From NCBI GenBank assembly GCA_963772225.1, contig CAVYWD010000002.1, positions 186,001 through 250,000 of the forward strand: a stretch of 64,000 nt of DNA, written 5' to 3'. The DNA comes from CAVYWD01 sp963772225. GTDB lineage: Bacteria; Myxococcota; Myxococcia; Myxococcales; UBA5297. Under the pieces are notes generated by a model. It worked only from the letters and a program-made list of their open reading frames with translations, was not told the origin of the DNA and ran no database searches. This document shows positions 8,863 to 17,458 of the stretch, piece by piece. The stretch's first letter is position 1. Each line of letters opens with the position of its first letter. A program made the position numbers and the translations under genes.

Positions 8863-11749
8863 TCAGGCGATGCTCGCTGGGCGCGGCGGCGCGGCGGCGG
8901 GCCTCTCTCGCCGCTTCGCGAGCTGGGATTCGACCGCCGCGGCGCGCTCGCCGTCCCCGAGCTCCTGGTAGAGCTGCAGCGCCTCGGAGAGGTAGAACTC
9001 GGCCGCGGCCGCCTCGACGACCCGCGATAGCTCGACCAAGGCCTCGGCCGCTCCCCGCTGATCGCCCGACTCGGTGAGCACCTGGACGGCGCGCCGCAGG
9101 TAGAGCTGGGCGGTGCGCTCCTGCCTCAGCTCGATGGCGGCGGCCCCGAGCAGGTGGAATGCGTGCGCCTGGCCGCGGGCGTCTCCGACCTTTCCGTAGG
9201 CTTGGGCGCACCGCTCCGCCTCCTGGAAGCCTTCCAGGGCCTGGCCGTTCGCCAGCATCAATCGGCTCCTGCGCAGGCGCGCCTCTGCCTCTAGCCGCGC
9301 GGACGAGCGCGCGGTGGCCAAGGTGACCGCCTCGCCGCATGCGGCCAGGGCGCGCTCGCGGTCCCCGCCCGCCTCCAGCGCGTCGGCCTGGCCGAGCAGC
9401 TCGGCGGCGCGCGCCACGCTGCCCTCGCCGCGGCCGCCCAGGCCGAGCCCGAGCCCCTCTGCGACGCCCTCACCTCGCTCCTTCCGGGCGAGGACGGCCA
9501 GGTTCAGGTCGCAGCGCCCCTTGAGCGCGCTGTCGCCCGCGGAGTCGGCCAGCTGGCTCGCCTCGGTCCACAGGCGCCTCGCCTCGGAGAGGTCGCCCCG
9601 CTCCCAGGCCAGCGAGCCGCGCTCCTTCTGCAGGCGCGCGAGCGCCTCGGGGTTGCTCTGAGACTGGCGGGTCGCCGCCGAGAGCACCTCGTCGCTCAGG
9701 GACTTGCTGCCGTCGGCCGCGAGCAGCTGCCCCAGCTCGATGGCCGCCGTGGCGCGCTCGCCCGCGGCCGCGCTGGCCGCGAAGGCGGAATAGAACGAGG
9801 AGGTCGCCTCCGCGCGGTGGCCGAGCGCCAGGAGGCAGCGGCCTTCCAGGAGGCCCAGCTTCGCGGCTTCGCCTTTCTCGCCCGAGGAGCGAAGCAGGTC
9901 CAGGCCTTTGCGCGCGAGCTCCAGCGCCGCCGCCGGCTGGCCGAGCGAGAGCTGGCGCTCGGAGAGCCGCGCGAGGGCCCGCGCGGCCGCCGCAGGGTCT
10001 TGTCCCTGCGCCAGGTGGACGAGCGCTTCGGGGCTCTTTCGGGCTTCGAGCGCCCGGGCGAGCCGCGAGTGCAGGCGGCGCTGCTCCGGCCCCACGAGCC
10101 GTTGAAGGAGCGCCTCGCGCAGGGCCGGGTCGGCGATTTCCAGGCCGATTTGCCCTTCGCGCACCAAGTGGTCGGCGAGCGCCTGGCCGAGCGCGAGGCC
10201 CATCGAGTCGGGGTTCGCGTCCAAGGCCTCGGCGAGAAGGGCTGCGTCGGCGGCGCCCATCAGCGAAAGGGCCTGGATGGCCTGCCGCCCGGGCGCGGGC
10301 AGGGCGTCCACGCGCGACAGACTCTCGTCGACATTGCTCGCGCCCGCGACTTTGAGCAGCAGGCTCGGGATGCACCGCGCCTCGCGGGCGAGCCGTTCCA
10401 GGAGCGGGTGGTTGTCGGCGTCCTCGGGCCGATGCTGGGCGAGCAGGCGCTTGGCGTCGAACGTGGGAAGCGGGCCGACCTCCAGGATGGCCATCCGCTC
10501 GAAGGGGCGCGAGATCCTCGGAGCGCTCGAGCGCATCCGGCTCCAGCTGCGACGGCAGGCGCGCGGCCGCGAGCAAGAAGCCCCCCAAGCGGCCCAGCGC
10601 GGGGAGGGCGGCGGCCAGGCGCTCGCGCGACGGGCCGTCGATGGCCAAGAGGTCGTCCACGGTCACGAGGAAGCCTCGCCGGCCGGCGCGCTTCGCCAGC
10701 GCCTCCGCCGCCATGTCCGGCAGGCCCACCGCCTCCCCGGCGTCGAGCAGCGCGAGCGCCAGCGCGTCGCCCGCCGATTCGAAGAGGTCGCGCAGAAGCG
10801 CCCCCGGCCCCTGGCCCGCGCAGCGCAGCTCCAGCACCGGCACGGCGCGGGAGCGCGCGCGGCGCTGAGCGGCGCCAATGAGCCGGCTCTTGCCGACGCC
10901 CGCCTCTCCCACGAGCAGGAGCGCGCCTCCGGCCCCGCTCTGGACGCGAAAGAGCGCGCCTTCCAGGGCCTCCAGCTCGGAGCGCCGGCCGACGAGCCCC
11001 GGCTCCTCCGCCCGGTACTCGGAGCGATCGCGCCCTGGGCGCGGCCGGATGCGGACCGCCACCAGCGGCTCCTTCTTCCCCTTCACCGCCATGGGCGGCA
11101 GCGGCTCGAATTCCACCAGTGCCGAGTCCGGATCGACGGCCTGCGCCACGCCGCGCTCGGCGACGACCTCGTCCGGCCCGCAGGCCTTCTGGAGGCGCGC
11201 GGCCACGTTCACCGCGTCGCCCAGCACGGTGAAGTCGCAGCGGCCTGCAGAGCCGACCACCCCGCTGATCACGGTGCCGGCGGCGATGGAGCAGCTCGCG
11301 CGCAGGTCGAGGCCCGGCTCGTCTCGGGCGAGCTTGGCGCCCTCGTCGCGCAGGCGCTCGTGGATCTCCAGGGCTGCGCTCACCGCCCGGGCCGGCGCGC
11401 CTTCCACCGCCTGCGGAGCGCCGAAGACGATCAGGGCCGCGTCGCCCATGAACTTGTCGATGACGCCGCCCCAGTGTTCGGCGACCTCTCCCACGACGCC
11501 GAAGAATCGGTTCGCGACCGCGAGCACGCGCTCGGGATCCTGCGACTCCGAGAGCGCCGTGAAACCGCACAAGTCGACGAAGAGCACCGCCACCTGGCGG
11601 CGCTCGGCCAGGGTCGGCAGCGCCCGGGGGGCGGCCTCCGACCCGGGGGGCAGCGCCTCCTCGAGTCGAGCGGCGACGCCGGGCGGCAGGAATCGGCCCA
11701 GGAGAATCGGCCAAGGCCGCCTTTCGTCGAAGGTCCACGGTCTTCCAAT
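8863..11749 (-). CDS. class III adenylate/guanylate cyclase with ATPase and TPR regions, apparent +1 frameshift
   Basis: The N-terminal part has a class III cyclase domain: VAVLFVDLCGFTAL and GGVIDKFMGDAALIVFG carry the two metal-binding Asp residues, and FTVLGDAVNVAARLQ follows. Next is an ATPase module with Walker A LLLVGEAGVGKSRLI and a VTVDDL Walker B-like strand, then a long Ala/Leu-rich TPR-like tail. The frame breaks at about 10503-10506, in a C4 run on the coding strand: removing one base joins the cyclase/ATPase part smoothly to the TPR part. No standard start codon is found in frame; homology begins near RPWPILLGRFLPPG and ATT 11749 is only a placeholder. It directly follows the kinase gene on the same strand. 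Confidence 0.8.
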
Positions 11750-11796
11750 CGCTGCAGGGCCTATGCCGGTACGGTGCGCGCTCCGGACGCGGGTTC

Positions 11797-13303
11797 CTAG
11801 GAGCCTCGCGCGGGCGCCAGGGCAAAGAACTTGGCGAGGTCGCGCGAGAAGGCCTGCGTCAACGTGAGCGACCGCGGAACGCACGCGGCGGCCCCCATGC
11901 GGATGGCGGCGACGGTCTGCTCGAACGAAGGCCGCTCGCAGAGGGCTACCAGAGCGCCGCAAGCGCCGGTGCGCAAAACGCGAACGGCGTCGGGCGTGAG
12001 CTTCGGGTCCTTGAGCTCGAGGGAGAGCACGATGCCGCTGACGCCATCGATGCGCGCCAGCGCTTCGCCGACCGAGGGCGCAATGATGGGCAGGCCACCG
12101 GCGGCCGCGACCGCTTCTCCGAGGCGGAGGGCGTCCTCCCGGCGATCCTCCACGATGAGCACTCGCCGGGTGGGCAGCGCGGTGGGGCGCGGGGTCCGCG
12201 GGCGGAGCGCGTCTCGCACCCGCTCGCGGACCGCGCCGATGTCGTCGAACGGCTTTTCGAGGTAGTCGACCACGCCCAGCGCCAGGCTCTCCTGCGCCGT
12301 CTCCAGCGACGGGTAGCCGGTCATGAGGATGATGGCGCAGTCGGGGTTCTTGGCGCGGGCCGCCCGGGCCACCTGGAGGCCGTTGGCGCCGCCCGGCAGG
12401 TTCTTGTCGGAGAGGACGAGGTCGAACGGGCGCACCTGGACGAGCTCGAGCGCCTGGTCGCCGGAGGTGGCGAAGGAGAGGTCGAGCTCCTCGTCCTCCA
12501 AGAGCGTGCCCAGCATGGCGCAGACGACCTCCTCGTCGTCCACCACGAGGACCGAAGGCCGGCGCGCCGCCACTGCCGCGGCGCCGAACCGAAGGCGAAA
12601 GACGGTGGCCACGCTCAGGGAGAGGCCCGAGGCCGGCCGGTACTCGAGAGTGGCGCCGTTGGCCTCGGCCAGCGCGCGGCTGATGTACAGACCCAGACCG
12701 TTCCCCTCCTCGGCGGCCTTGGTCGTGAAGAGCGGCTTGAACAGGCTGGGCGCGACGTGGGTGGGGACCCCGGGGCCGGTGTCGGCGACCAGGAGCTCGG
12801 GGGCGATGCCGTCGCTGCGGACGTGGATCTCCACCGAGCGTTGCTCGGCCCCGGCGACGGCGTCCAGCGCGTTGGCGACCAGGTTGCCCAAGACCTGAAG
12901 GACGTGGTCCTCGATGGCGCTGACCTCTACCGGATCGGCGGGCGCCTTCACGGCGATGGTCGCGCCAATCTGGTGGGCGCGGGGCTCGAGGACGCGCGCG
13001 GCTTGAGCGGCGACCGCGCGCAGGTCCACTCGCGAGCGCTCGGGCGATGCAGGGGAGAGGTACCGCCGCTGGGTCGCGAGGAGCTGCTCGAATCCGCTCG
13101 ACCTGCGCCAGGATGCCCCCGGCCCGCTCCGAGACGGTCCCCTCGGTCTTCTCGCGGATGAGGTACGCGAATCCCTTGATGGCCGCGAGGGGCTGCTTGA
13201 TCTCGTGCAGGACCGCCGCGCTCATCAGGCCGAGCTCGGCGAGACGTTGAGTGTTGGCGAGCGAGGTCGGCTCGAGGAGACTGGGATCCCTCTTCTCGTC
13301 CAT
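11797..13303 (-). CDS. soluble hybrid histidine kinase with two receiver domains, apparent +1 frameshift
   Basis: There is no sensor or membrane domain: the His-box AAVLHEIKQPLAAIKGF lies within the first 50 residues. After it the frame breaks near 13090; dropping one base restores EQLLATQRRYLSP and leads into the ATPase domain (N-box LGNLVANALDAV, G-boxes VADTGPGVP and GNGLGLYI). A receiver domain follows with its Asp in DLVLSDKNLP, then a second receiver-like domain in which the corresponding position is Leu (GIVLSLELKD), so it is probably not phosphorylated. A GTG at 13029 could restart translation without the His-box. The stop lies about 50 bp before the cyclase, suggesting a two-gene signalling unit. 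Confidence 0.85.
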
Positions 13304-13454
13304 GCGCAGTGTCCTGGAATGGCCAGCCTTCCATCAAGAGTAGCAGAGGCGGAGCCGGCCTGGGCGGCAATCGGCGAGGCGCCCCGGCGACGGGGCGCTC
13401 CTCGGGGCGCCGCGCGAGCTTCGCCCGGGCTCCAGAAGCGAGAAGGTACACCGG

Positions 13455-13476
13455 GGCGGCAAACCGCCGCTATACT
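13455..13476 (+). promoter_or_regulatory. small hairpin and -10-like TATACT before ribE
   Basis: A short inverted repeat GGCGG/CCGCC with a 4-base loop (13455-13468) is followed by TATACT (13471-13476), only 9 bases before the ribE ATG. If this is a -10 element the transcript would be nearly leaderless; no good -35 is seen. The interrupted operon needs a promoter here. No FMN riboswitch core was recognised in the 182 bases upstream of ribE. Confidence 0.35.
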
Positions 13477-13485
13477 CAGGCCTTC

Positions 13486-14121
13486 ATGTTCACAGGCTTG
13501 GTGCAGGACATAGGAACCGTGGTCTCGCTCGCCCGCGGGGCCATGGCGCGCTACGCCATCGCGACCGCGATGCCCGCCGAGGAATTCGACGTCGGCGAGT
13601 CGGTGGCGGTCGACGGCGCGTGCCTCACGGTGGTGTCCCGGTTCAAGGGGCGCTTCGAGGTCGAGGCCTCGCCGGAGACTCTGCGCCGCACCACCTTGGG
13701 CGACCTGGTGCCGGGCGCCCGCGTCAACCTCGAGCGAGCGATGCGCTTGTCGGACCGCCTCGGGGGTCATCTGGTCCAAGGCCACGTCGACGCGCCGGCG
13801 CGGGTCTTGTCCAAGGAGGCGGAGGGCGGCGCGGTGATCATGACCTTCGAGCTGCCGCGCGAGCTCGCGCCGTTCTTCATCGAGAAGGGCTCGGCGGCCG
13901 TCGACGGCGTCAGCCTCACCGTCAACCGGCTCCTCGACGACCGCTTCGCCGTCTCGCTGATCCCCGAGACCCAGGGCCGCACGACGCTGCTGTCCAAGGG
14001 GCCGGGCCAGCGGGTCAACCTGGAGGCCGACGTGATCGGCAAGTACGTCGCCCGGCTGGTAGGCCGCAGCTCGCCGGGGAAGCTGGACCTCGAGCTGCTC
14101 CAGCGCTGCGGCTTCGCCTGA
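13486..14121 (+). CDS. ribE: riboflavin synthase alpha chain
   Basis: This enzyme dismutates two lumazine molecules to give riboflavin. I chose ATG 13486 because MFTGLVQDIG is the invariant N-terminus of the family. The 211 residues contain the two lumazine-binding repeats: the first with SVAVDGACLTV, the second with SAAVDGVSLTVN after GGHLVQGHVD. It heads the second part of the riboflavin operon (ribE, ribBA-like, ribH, nusB), cut off from ribD by the reverse-strand cyclase and kinase genes. Confidence 0.96.
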   Translation: MFTGLVQDIGTVVSLARGAMARYAIATAMPAEEFDVGESVAVDGACLTVVSRFKGRFEVEASPETLRRTTLGDLVPGARVNLERAMRLSDRLGGHLVQGHVDAPARVLSKEAEGGAVIMTFELPRELAPFFIEKGSAAVDGVSLTVNRLLDDRFAVSLIPETQGRTTLLSKGPGQRVNLEADVIGKYVARLVGRSSPGKLDLELLQRCGFA

Positions 14122-14203
14122 CCCCTCTCTCTCGCGCGACTTCCAAGCGAAGGTCGTCGCGCAGCGCCACCCGCTAGGGTAGAAAGCAGCCGCGAACACA
14201 CCG

Positions 14204-15442
14204 ATGGAACGTCAGGACATGCTGGACGAGACCCGCAAAAGCGCCTCGCTCGTGGAGAAGGCGCTCGCCGCCATCCGCGCCGGCCGCATGGTCATCCTCA
14301 CCGACGACGAGGACCGCGAGAACGAGGGCGACCTCGTCGTCGCGGCGCAGAAGGTCACGCCGGAGGCCATCAACTTCATGGCCATGCATGCCCGGGGCCT
14401 CATCTGCCTCACCCTCACCGAGGAGCGGGCCCGGAAGCTGAACTTGCCGTTGATGGTTCAGGAGAATGCGAGCCAGTTCAAGACCGCCTTCACGGTCTCC
14501 GTGGAGGCCGCCAAGGGGGTGACCACGGGCATCAGCGCCCAGGACCGGGCGACGACGGTCAAGGTGTGCGTCGCGCCCAACGCCAAGCCCGCCGACTTGG
14601 TTCGCCCTGGCCACATCTTCCCGCTCGTCGCCCGGGAAGGAGGCGTGCTGGTCCGCACCGGCCAAACCGAGGGCTCGGTCGACCTGGCGCGGATGGCGGG
14701 GCTGTTTCCGGCCGGCGTCATCTGCGAGATCATGAACCCCGATGGCACCATGGCGCGCCGCCCGGACTTGGAGCGCTTCGCGCGCAAGCACAAGATCATC
14801 CTTCTCTCGGTCGCCGACCTCATCCGCTTCCGCCTGGAGCGCGAGCTGCTGGTCGAGCGCATCGAGCAGCGGACGGTGCCCATCGACGGGCTGGGAGACT
14901 TCACCGCCGTCCGCTACCACTCGGCGGTCGATCGCCTCGAGCACCTGGCCCTGGTGCGCGGGGAGGTCGGCTCCGGCCGGCCCGCGCTGGTTCGCGTGCA
15001 CACCGCCTGCCCCATGGGCGACGCGCTCCTGTATGCCGGGTGCGACTGCGGCGCGCAGCTGCGCAAGAGCCTCGAGGCCATCGCAGCCGAAGGGCGCGGG
15101 GCGCTCCTGTATCTCCAGAAAAGCGTCCCCTCGCAGATCGGCTGCACGCACAGCCTGAAAGAGGACCAGGGGCAGCAGGCGCGCCTGCGCGAGCTGGGCG
15201 TGGGCGCGCAGATCCTGCGGGACCTGGGCGTCAAGCGCATCCGCCTGCTCACTAACAACCCCCGGAAGATCGTCGGGGTCCAAGGCTACGGCCTGGAGGT
15301 CGTGGAGCGGGTGCCCATCGAGGTCGAGTCGACGCCGGAGAATCGCGAGTACCTGAAGCGAAAGCGGGCCCAGGGGCACCTGCTGAGCCGCGTGGGGCGG
15401 CGGGCGGGCCGGAAACTGACGAGAGGTTCGACAACCGTATGA
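14204..15442 (+). CDS. RibBA-like protein: DHBP synthase domain plus degenerate GTP cyclohydrolase II domain
   Basis: The N-terminal half matches 3,4-dihydroxy-2-butanone 4-phosphate synthase (TDDEDRENEGDLVVAA, RPGHIFPLVAREGG, GTMARRPDL). The residue equivalent to E. coli RibB His153, a metal ligand, is Gln154 here (RTGQTEGSVDL; CAA codon at 14663). The C-terminal half keeps the zinc cysteines (HTAC, then CDC) but lacks the catalytic RQEGRGIGL motif (it reads LQKSVPSQIG) and has a deletion before GVGAQILRDLG, so cyclohydrolase activity is unlikely. This resembles the RibBX variants known in Proteobacteria. An intact RibA is encoded at 35843-36496. Its stop overlaps the ribH start. Confidence 0.9.
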   Translation: MERQDMLDETRKSASLVEKALAAIRAGRMVILTDDEDRENEGDLVVAAQKVTPEAINFMAMHARGLICLTLTEERARKLNLPLMVQENASQFKTAFTVSVEAAKGVTTGISAQDRATTVKVCVAPNAKPADLVRPGHIFPLVAREGGVLVRTGQTEGSVDLARMAGLFPAGVICEIMNPDGTMARRPDLERFARKHKIILLSVADLIRFRLERELLVERIEQRTVPIDGLGDFTAVRYHSAVDRLEHLALVRGEVGSGRPALVRVHTACPMGDALLYAGCDCGAQLRKSLEAIAAEGRGALLYLQKSVPSQIGCTHSLKEDQGQQARLRELGVGAQILRDLGVKRIRLLTNNPRKIVGVQGYGLEVVERVPIEVESTPENREYLKRKRAQGHLLSRVGRRAGRKLTRGSTTV

Positions 15443-15930
15443 CCAAGCTCATCGAAGGGCGGCTGACCGCCGAGGGCCTGAAGTTCGCCATCGTGGTCTC
15501 CCGTTTCAACAGCTTCATCACCGAGCAGCTCCTGACCGGCGCGCTCGACGCGCTCCACCGGCACGGCGTCAAGGAAGGCGACGTGGAGGTGGCCCGGGTG
15601 CCGGGGACGTTCGAGCTGCCGCAGGTCGCCCGCCGCATGGCCCTGAGCGGCCGCTACGACGCGCTCATCGCGCTGGGCGCGGTCATCCGGGGCGGCACCC
15701 CGCACTTCGACTACATCGCAGCCGAGGTCTCTAAAGGCATCGCGCAGATCGCCCTCGAGGCGCCTTGCGCGGTGAGCTTCGGGGTCTTGACCACCGACAA
15801 CGTGGAGCAGGCCATCGAGCGCGCTGGCACCAAGGCGGGCAACAAGGGCGCCGACGCGGCGGTCTCCGCCATCGAGACGGCCAACGTCCTCAGGGAGCTG
15901 GGCCAAGAGGGCGAAGGGCGAAAGAAGTGA
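15439..15930 (+). CDS. ribH: 6,7-dimethyl-8-ribityllumazine synthase
   Basis: RibH condenses the DHBP unit with the ribitylamino-pyrimidine to form lumazine, the substrate of riboflavin synthase. The 163-residue protein has the family features FAIVVSRFNSFITEQLL, VPGTFELP, ALGAVIRGGTPHFDYI and FGVLTTDNVEQAIERAG. It overlaps the preceding gene by four bases (ATGA) and the following nusB by four (GTGA), so the three are probably translationally coupled. Confidence 0.97.
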   Translation: MTKLIEGRLTAEGLKFAIVVSRFNSFITEQLLTGALDALHRHGVKEGDVEVARVPGTFELPQVARRMALSGRYDALIALGAVIRGGTPHFDYIAAEVSKGIAQIALEAPCAVSFGVLTTDNVEQAIERAGTKAGNKGADAAVSAIETANVLRELGQEGEGRKK

Positions 15931-16424
15931 CGAAGCCTCCGAGCAAGCTCCCGCCGCCTCGAGACGACGGGAAGAAGTCACACCGCCGAGGCGCCCGCAG
16001 CCGCGCCCGCGAGTGTGCCCTGCAGGCGCTTTACCAGGTCGACCTGGCGGGGGCCGATCCCATCGACGCGCTCGCCAACGCAGTGGGCAGCGGCGAGTCC
16101 GAGGGCCCGCTCGAGGCGGAGGCGCTGGCCTTCGCCGAGAAGCTGGTGCGCGGGGTCTGCGCCGAGCGCGCGGCGGTGGATGCGCTCGTCGAGCGCCACT
16201 CGCACAACTGGCGGGTCGAGCGCATGGCTCGGGTCGACCGGAACGTCCTCCGGCTGGCCGTCTGGGAGCTGCTCCATCACGAGGGCGTCCCTCGCAAGGT
16301 GGTGCTCAACGAGGCCATCGAGCTCGCCAAGAAGTTCGGCAGCGAGGAGTCGGGCGCCTTCATCAACGGCATCCTGGACAAGCTGTCGGCGAGCCTGCCG
16401 CCGCCGTCGGAGAGCGACGGATGA
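15927..16424 (+). CDS. nusB: transcription antitermination factor NusB
   Basis: NusB binds boxA RNA with S10 and supports antitermination in rRNA transcription. I chose GTG 15927, which overlaps the ribH stop; it gives 165 residues with a basic N-terminal extension. The conserved core starts at RRGARSRARECALQALYQVD and includes ARVDRNVLRLAVWEL, VVLNEAIELAKKFG and FINGILDKL. The ribH-nusB pairing is standard in proteobacteria. Confidence 0.95.
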   Translation: MTKPPSKLPPPRDDGKKSHRRGARSRARECALQALYQVDLAGADPIDALANAVGSGESEGPLEAEALAFAEKLVRGVCAERAAVDALVERHSHNWRVERMARVDRNVLRLAVWELLHHEGVPRKVVLNEAIELAKKFGSEESGAFINGILDKLSASLPPPSESDG

Positions 16425-17008
16425 GGCTGTCCTTCGCCGACGCCTCGCTGGCCTCGCTCGACGCGCTGAGCGGCATCGATGCGCTGGCGCTGCTCGTCTT
16501 CGAGGACGAGCGGCCGCTGCGCGGGCTGGCGGGCTTCGTCGACTGGCGGCTGTGCGGCGCGCTGTCGCGCATCCTCCTGGGCGGCCGGTTCACGGGCGGG
16601 AGCGGCGACGCCCTGCTCTTCCCGGTGGTGGGCCGCCTGACGGGCGAGCGCGTCTTCTGCTTCGGCGCGGGGCGCAAGGCGGAGCTGGGGAAGGCCGGCT
16701 TCGCGGCGGCGGCGCGGCGGCTGGGCCAGGCGCTCGCCTTGGCCGGCGCCCGGGCCTTCGTCTCCGAGCTGCCGGGCGTCGACGGGCTGGACGACCCGGA
16801 GCGCGTGCAGGTCTTTCTCACCGAAGTGGCGGCCTCGTTCAAGGCCGAGCGGATCGTCCTCTTCGGCGACGCCCGCGCGCAGGCCAAGGCGTTCCAGCAG
16901 GTTGCCGGCAAGCTCCCGCAAGTGCAGCTGGAACGGCAGGCCGTGGCGATGCCGGCTCCTTTGCCCACGACGACCTCACCGCGGCCTCCGTACAAGGCGG
17001 CGCGCTGA
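16421..17008 (+). CDS. stand-alone peptidase M17 N-terminal-like domain protein
   Basis: This 195-residue protein resembles only the N-terminal macro-like domain of leucyl aminopeptidases (IDALALLVFEDERPLRG, then GALSRILLGGRFTGG and a predicted alpha/beta fold). The metal-binding catalytic domain of M17 peptidases is absent, so it cannot be a peptidase; a ligand-binding role is possible but not shown. The ATG overlaps the nusB stop, so it is translated with the riboflavin/nusB operon. The C-terminal tail is Pro/Thr rich and probably disordered. Confidence 0.75.
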   Translation: MRLSFADASLASLDALSGIDALALLVFEDERPLRGLAGFVDWRLCGALSRILLGGRFTGGSGDALLFPVVGRLTGERVFCFGAGRKAELGKAGFAAAARRLGQALALAGARAFVSELPGVDGLDDPERVQVFLTEVAASFKAERIVLFGDARAQAKAFQQVAGKLPQVQLERQAVAMPAPLPTTTSPRPPYKAAR

Positions 17009-17016
17009 GAGCTCCC

Positions 17017-17409
17017 ATGCTCAAGCACGCGCCGCTCGCCCTCTGCGCGCTCGCGCTCGCCGGCTGTGGCCAGCCCCGAGTCGAGGAAGCGCCCCCGCTC
17101 GCGGTGGACGACATTTCTCCGAGCGACGGCGCGACGGGCGTCGACGCCGCGGCGGTCCCCACCGTCTGCTTCAACCGGGCGATGGACGCCTCGCGCGCAG
17201 CGGGCGCCCTGTTCCTGGAGCTTCAGGGCGGCGGCTCGGTCTCGGGTCAATCGCTCGCCGCGGCGCTCGACGCGCGCTGCCTGAGCCTTCGGCACGATGC
17301 GCTCCAGTCCGGCTCGACCTACCTGATTCGCGCGGTCCAGGGGCTCAAGTCCGCCGACGGGGAGGCGTTAAGCTCGGAGGTCCAATCGCAGTTCGAGACC
17401 ACGCCCTGA
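17017..17409 (+). CDS. lipoprotein with Ig-like (SbsA/Big_5) domain
   Basis: The 130-residue product begins with a lipoprotein signal peptide (MLKHAPLALCALALAGC) whose Cys would be lipidated. The mature part reads as one SbsA-type Ig-like domain: ISPSDGATGVDAAAVPTVCF, FNRAMDASR, and YLIRAVQGLKSADGE near the end. Such domains occur in exported and surface proteins, and nothing indicates a specific ligand. It lies 8 bp after the M17-like gene and is the last gene of the operon before a convergent kinase gene. Confidence 0.75.
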   Translation: MLKHAPLALCALALAGCGQPRVEEAPPLAVDDISPSDGATGVDAAAVPTVCFNRAMDASRAAGALFLELQGGGSVSGQSLAAALDARCLSLRHDALQSGSTYLIRAVQGLKSADGEALSSEVQSQFETTP

Positions 17410-17458
17410 GATCGGCGCTTGCCCTGGGGCGAAGAGAACGCGCAGAAGGCGACGCGCC

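Noticed and set aside
9470..13303. A single 1277-codon open frame on the minus strand
   Set aside because: It joins the start of the kinase, a shifted non-protein-like middle and the cyclase of a second gene. The two real genes use other frames in between, so it is not one protein.
13304..13485. Search for an FMN riboswitch before ribE
   Set aside because: The conserved RFN core sequences are not present in the leader; only a short hairpin and a -10-like hexamer were found. I also saw none before ribA.
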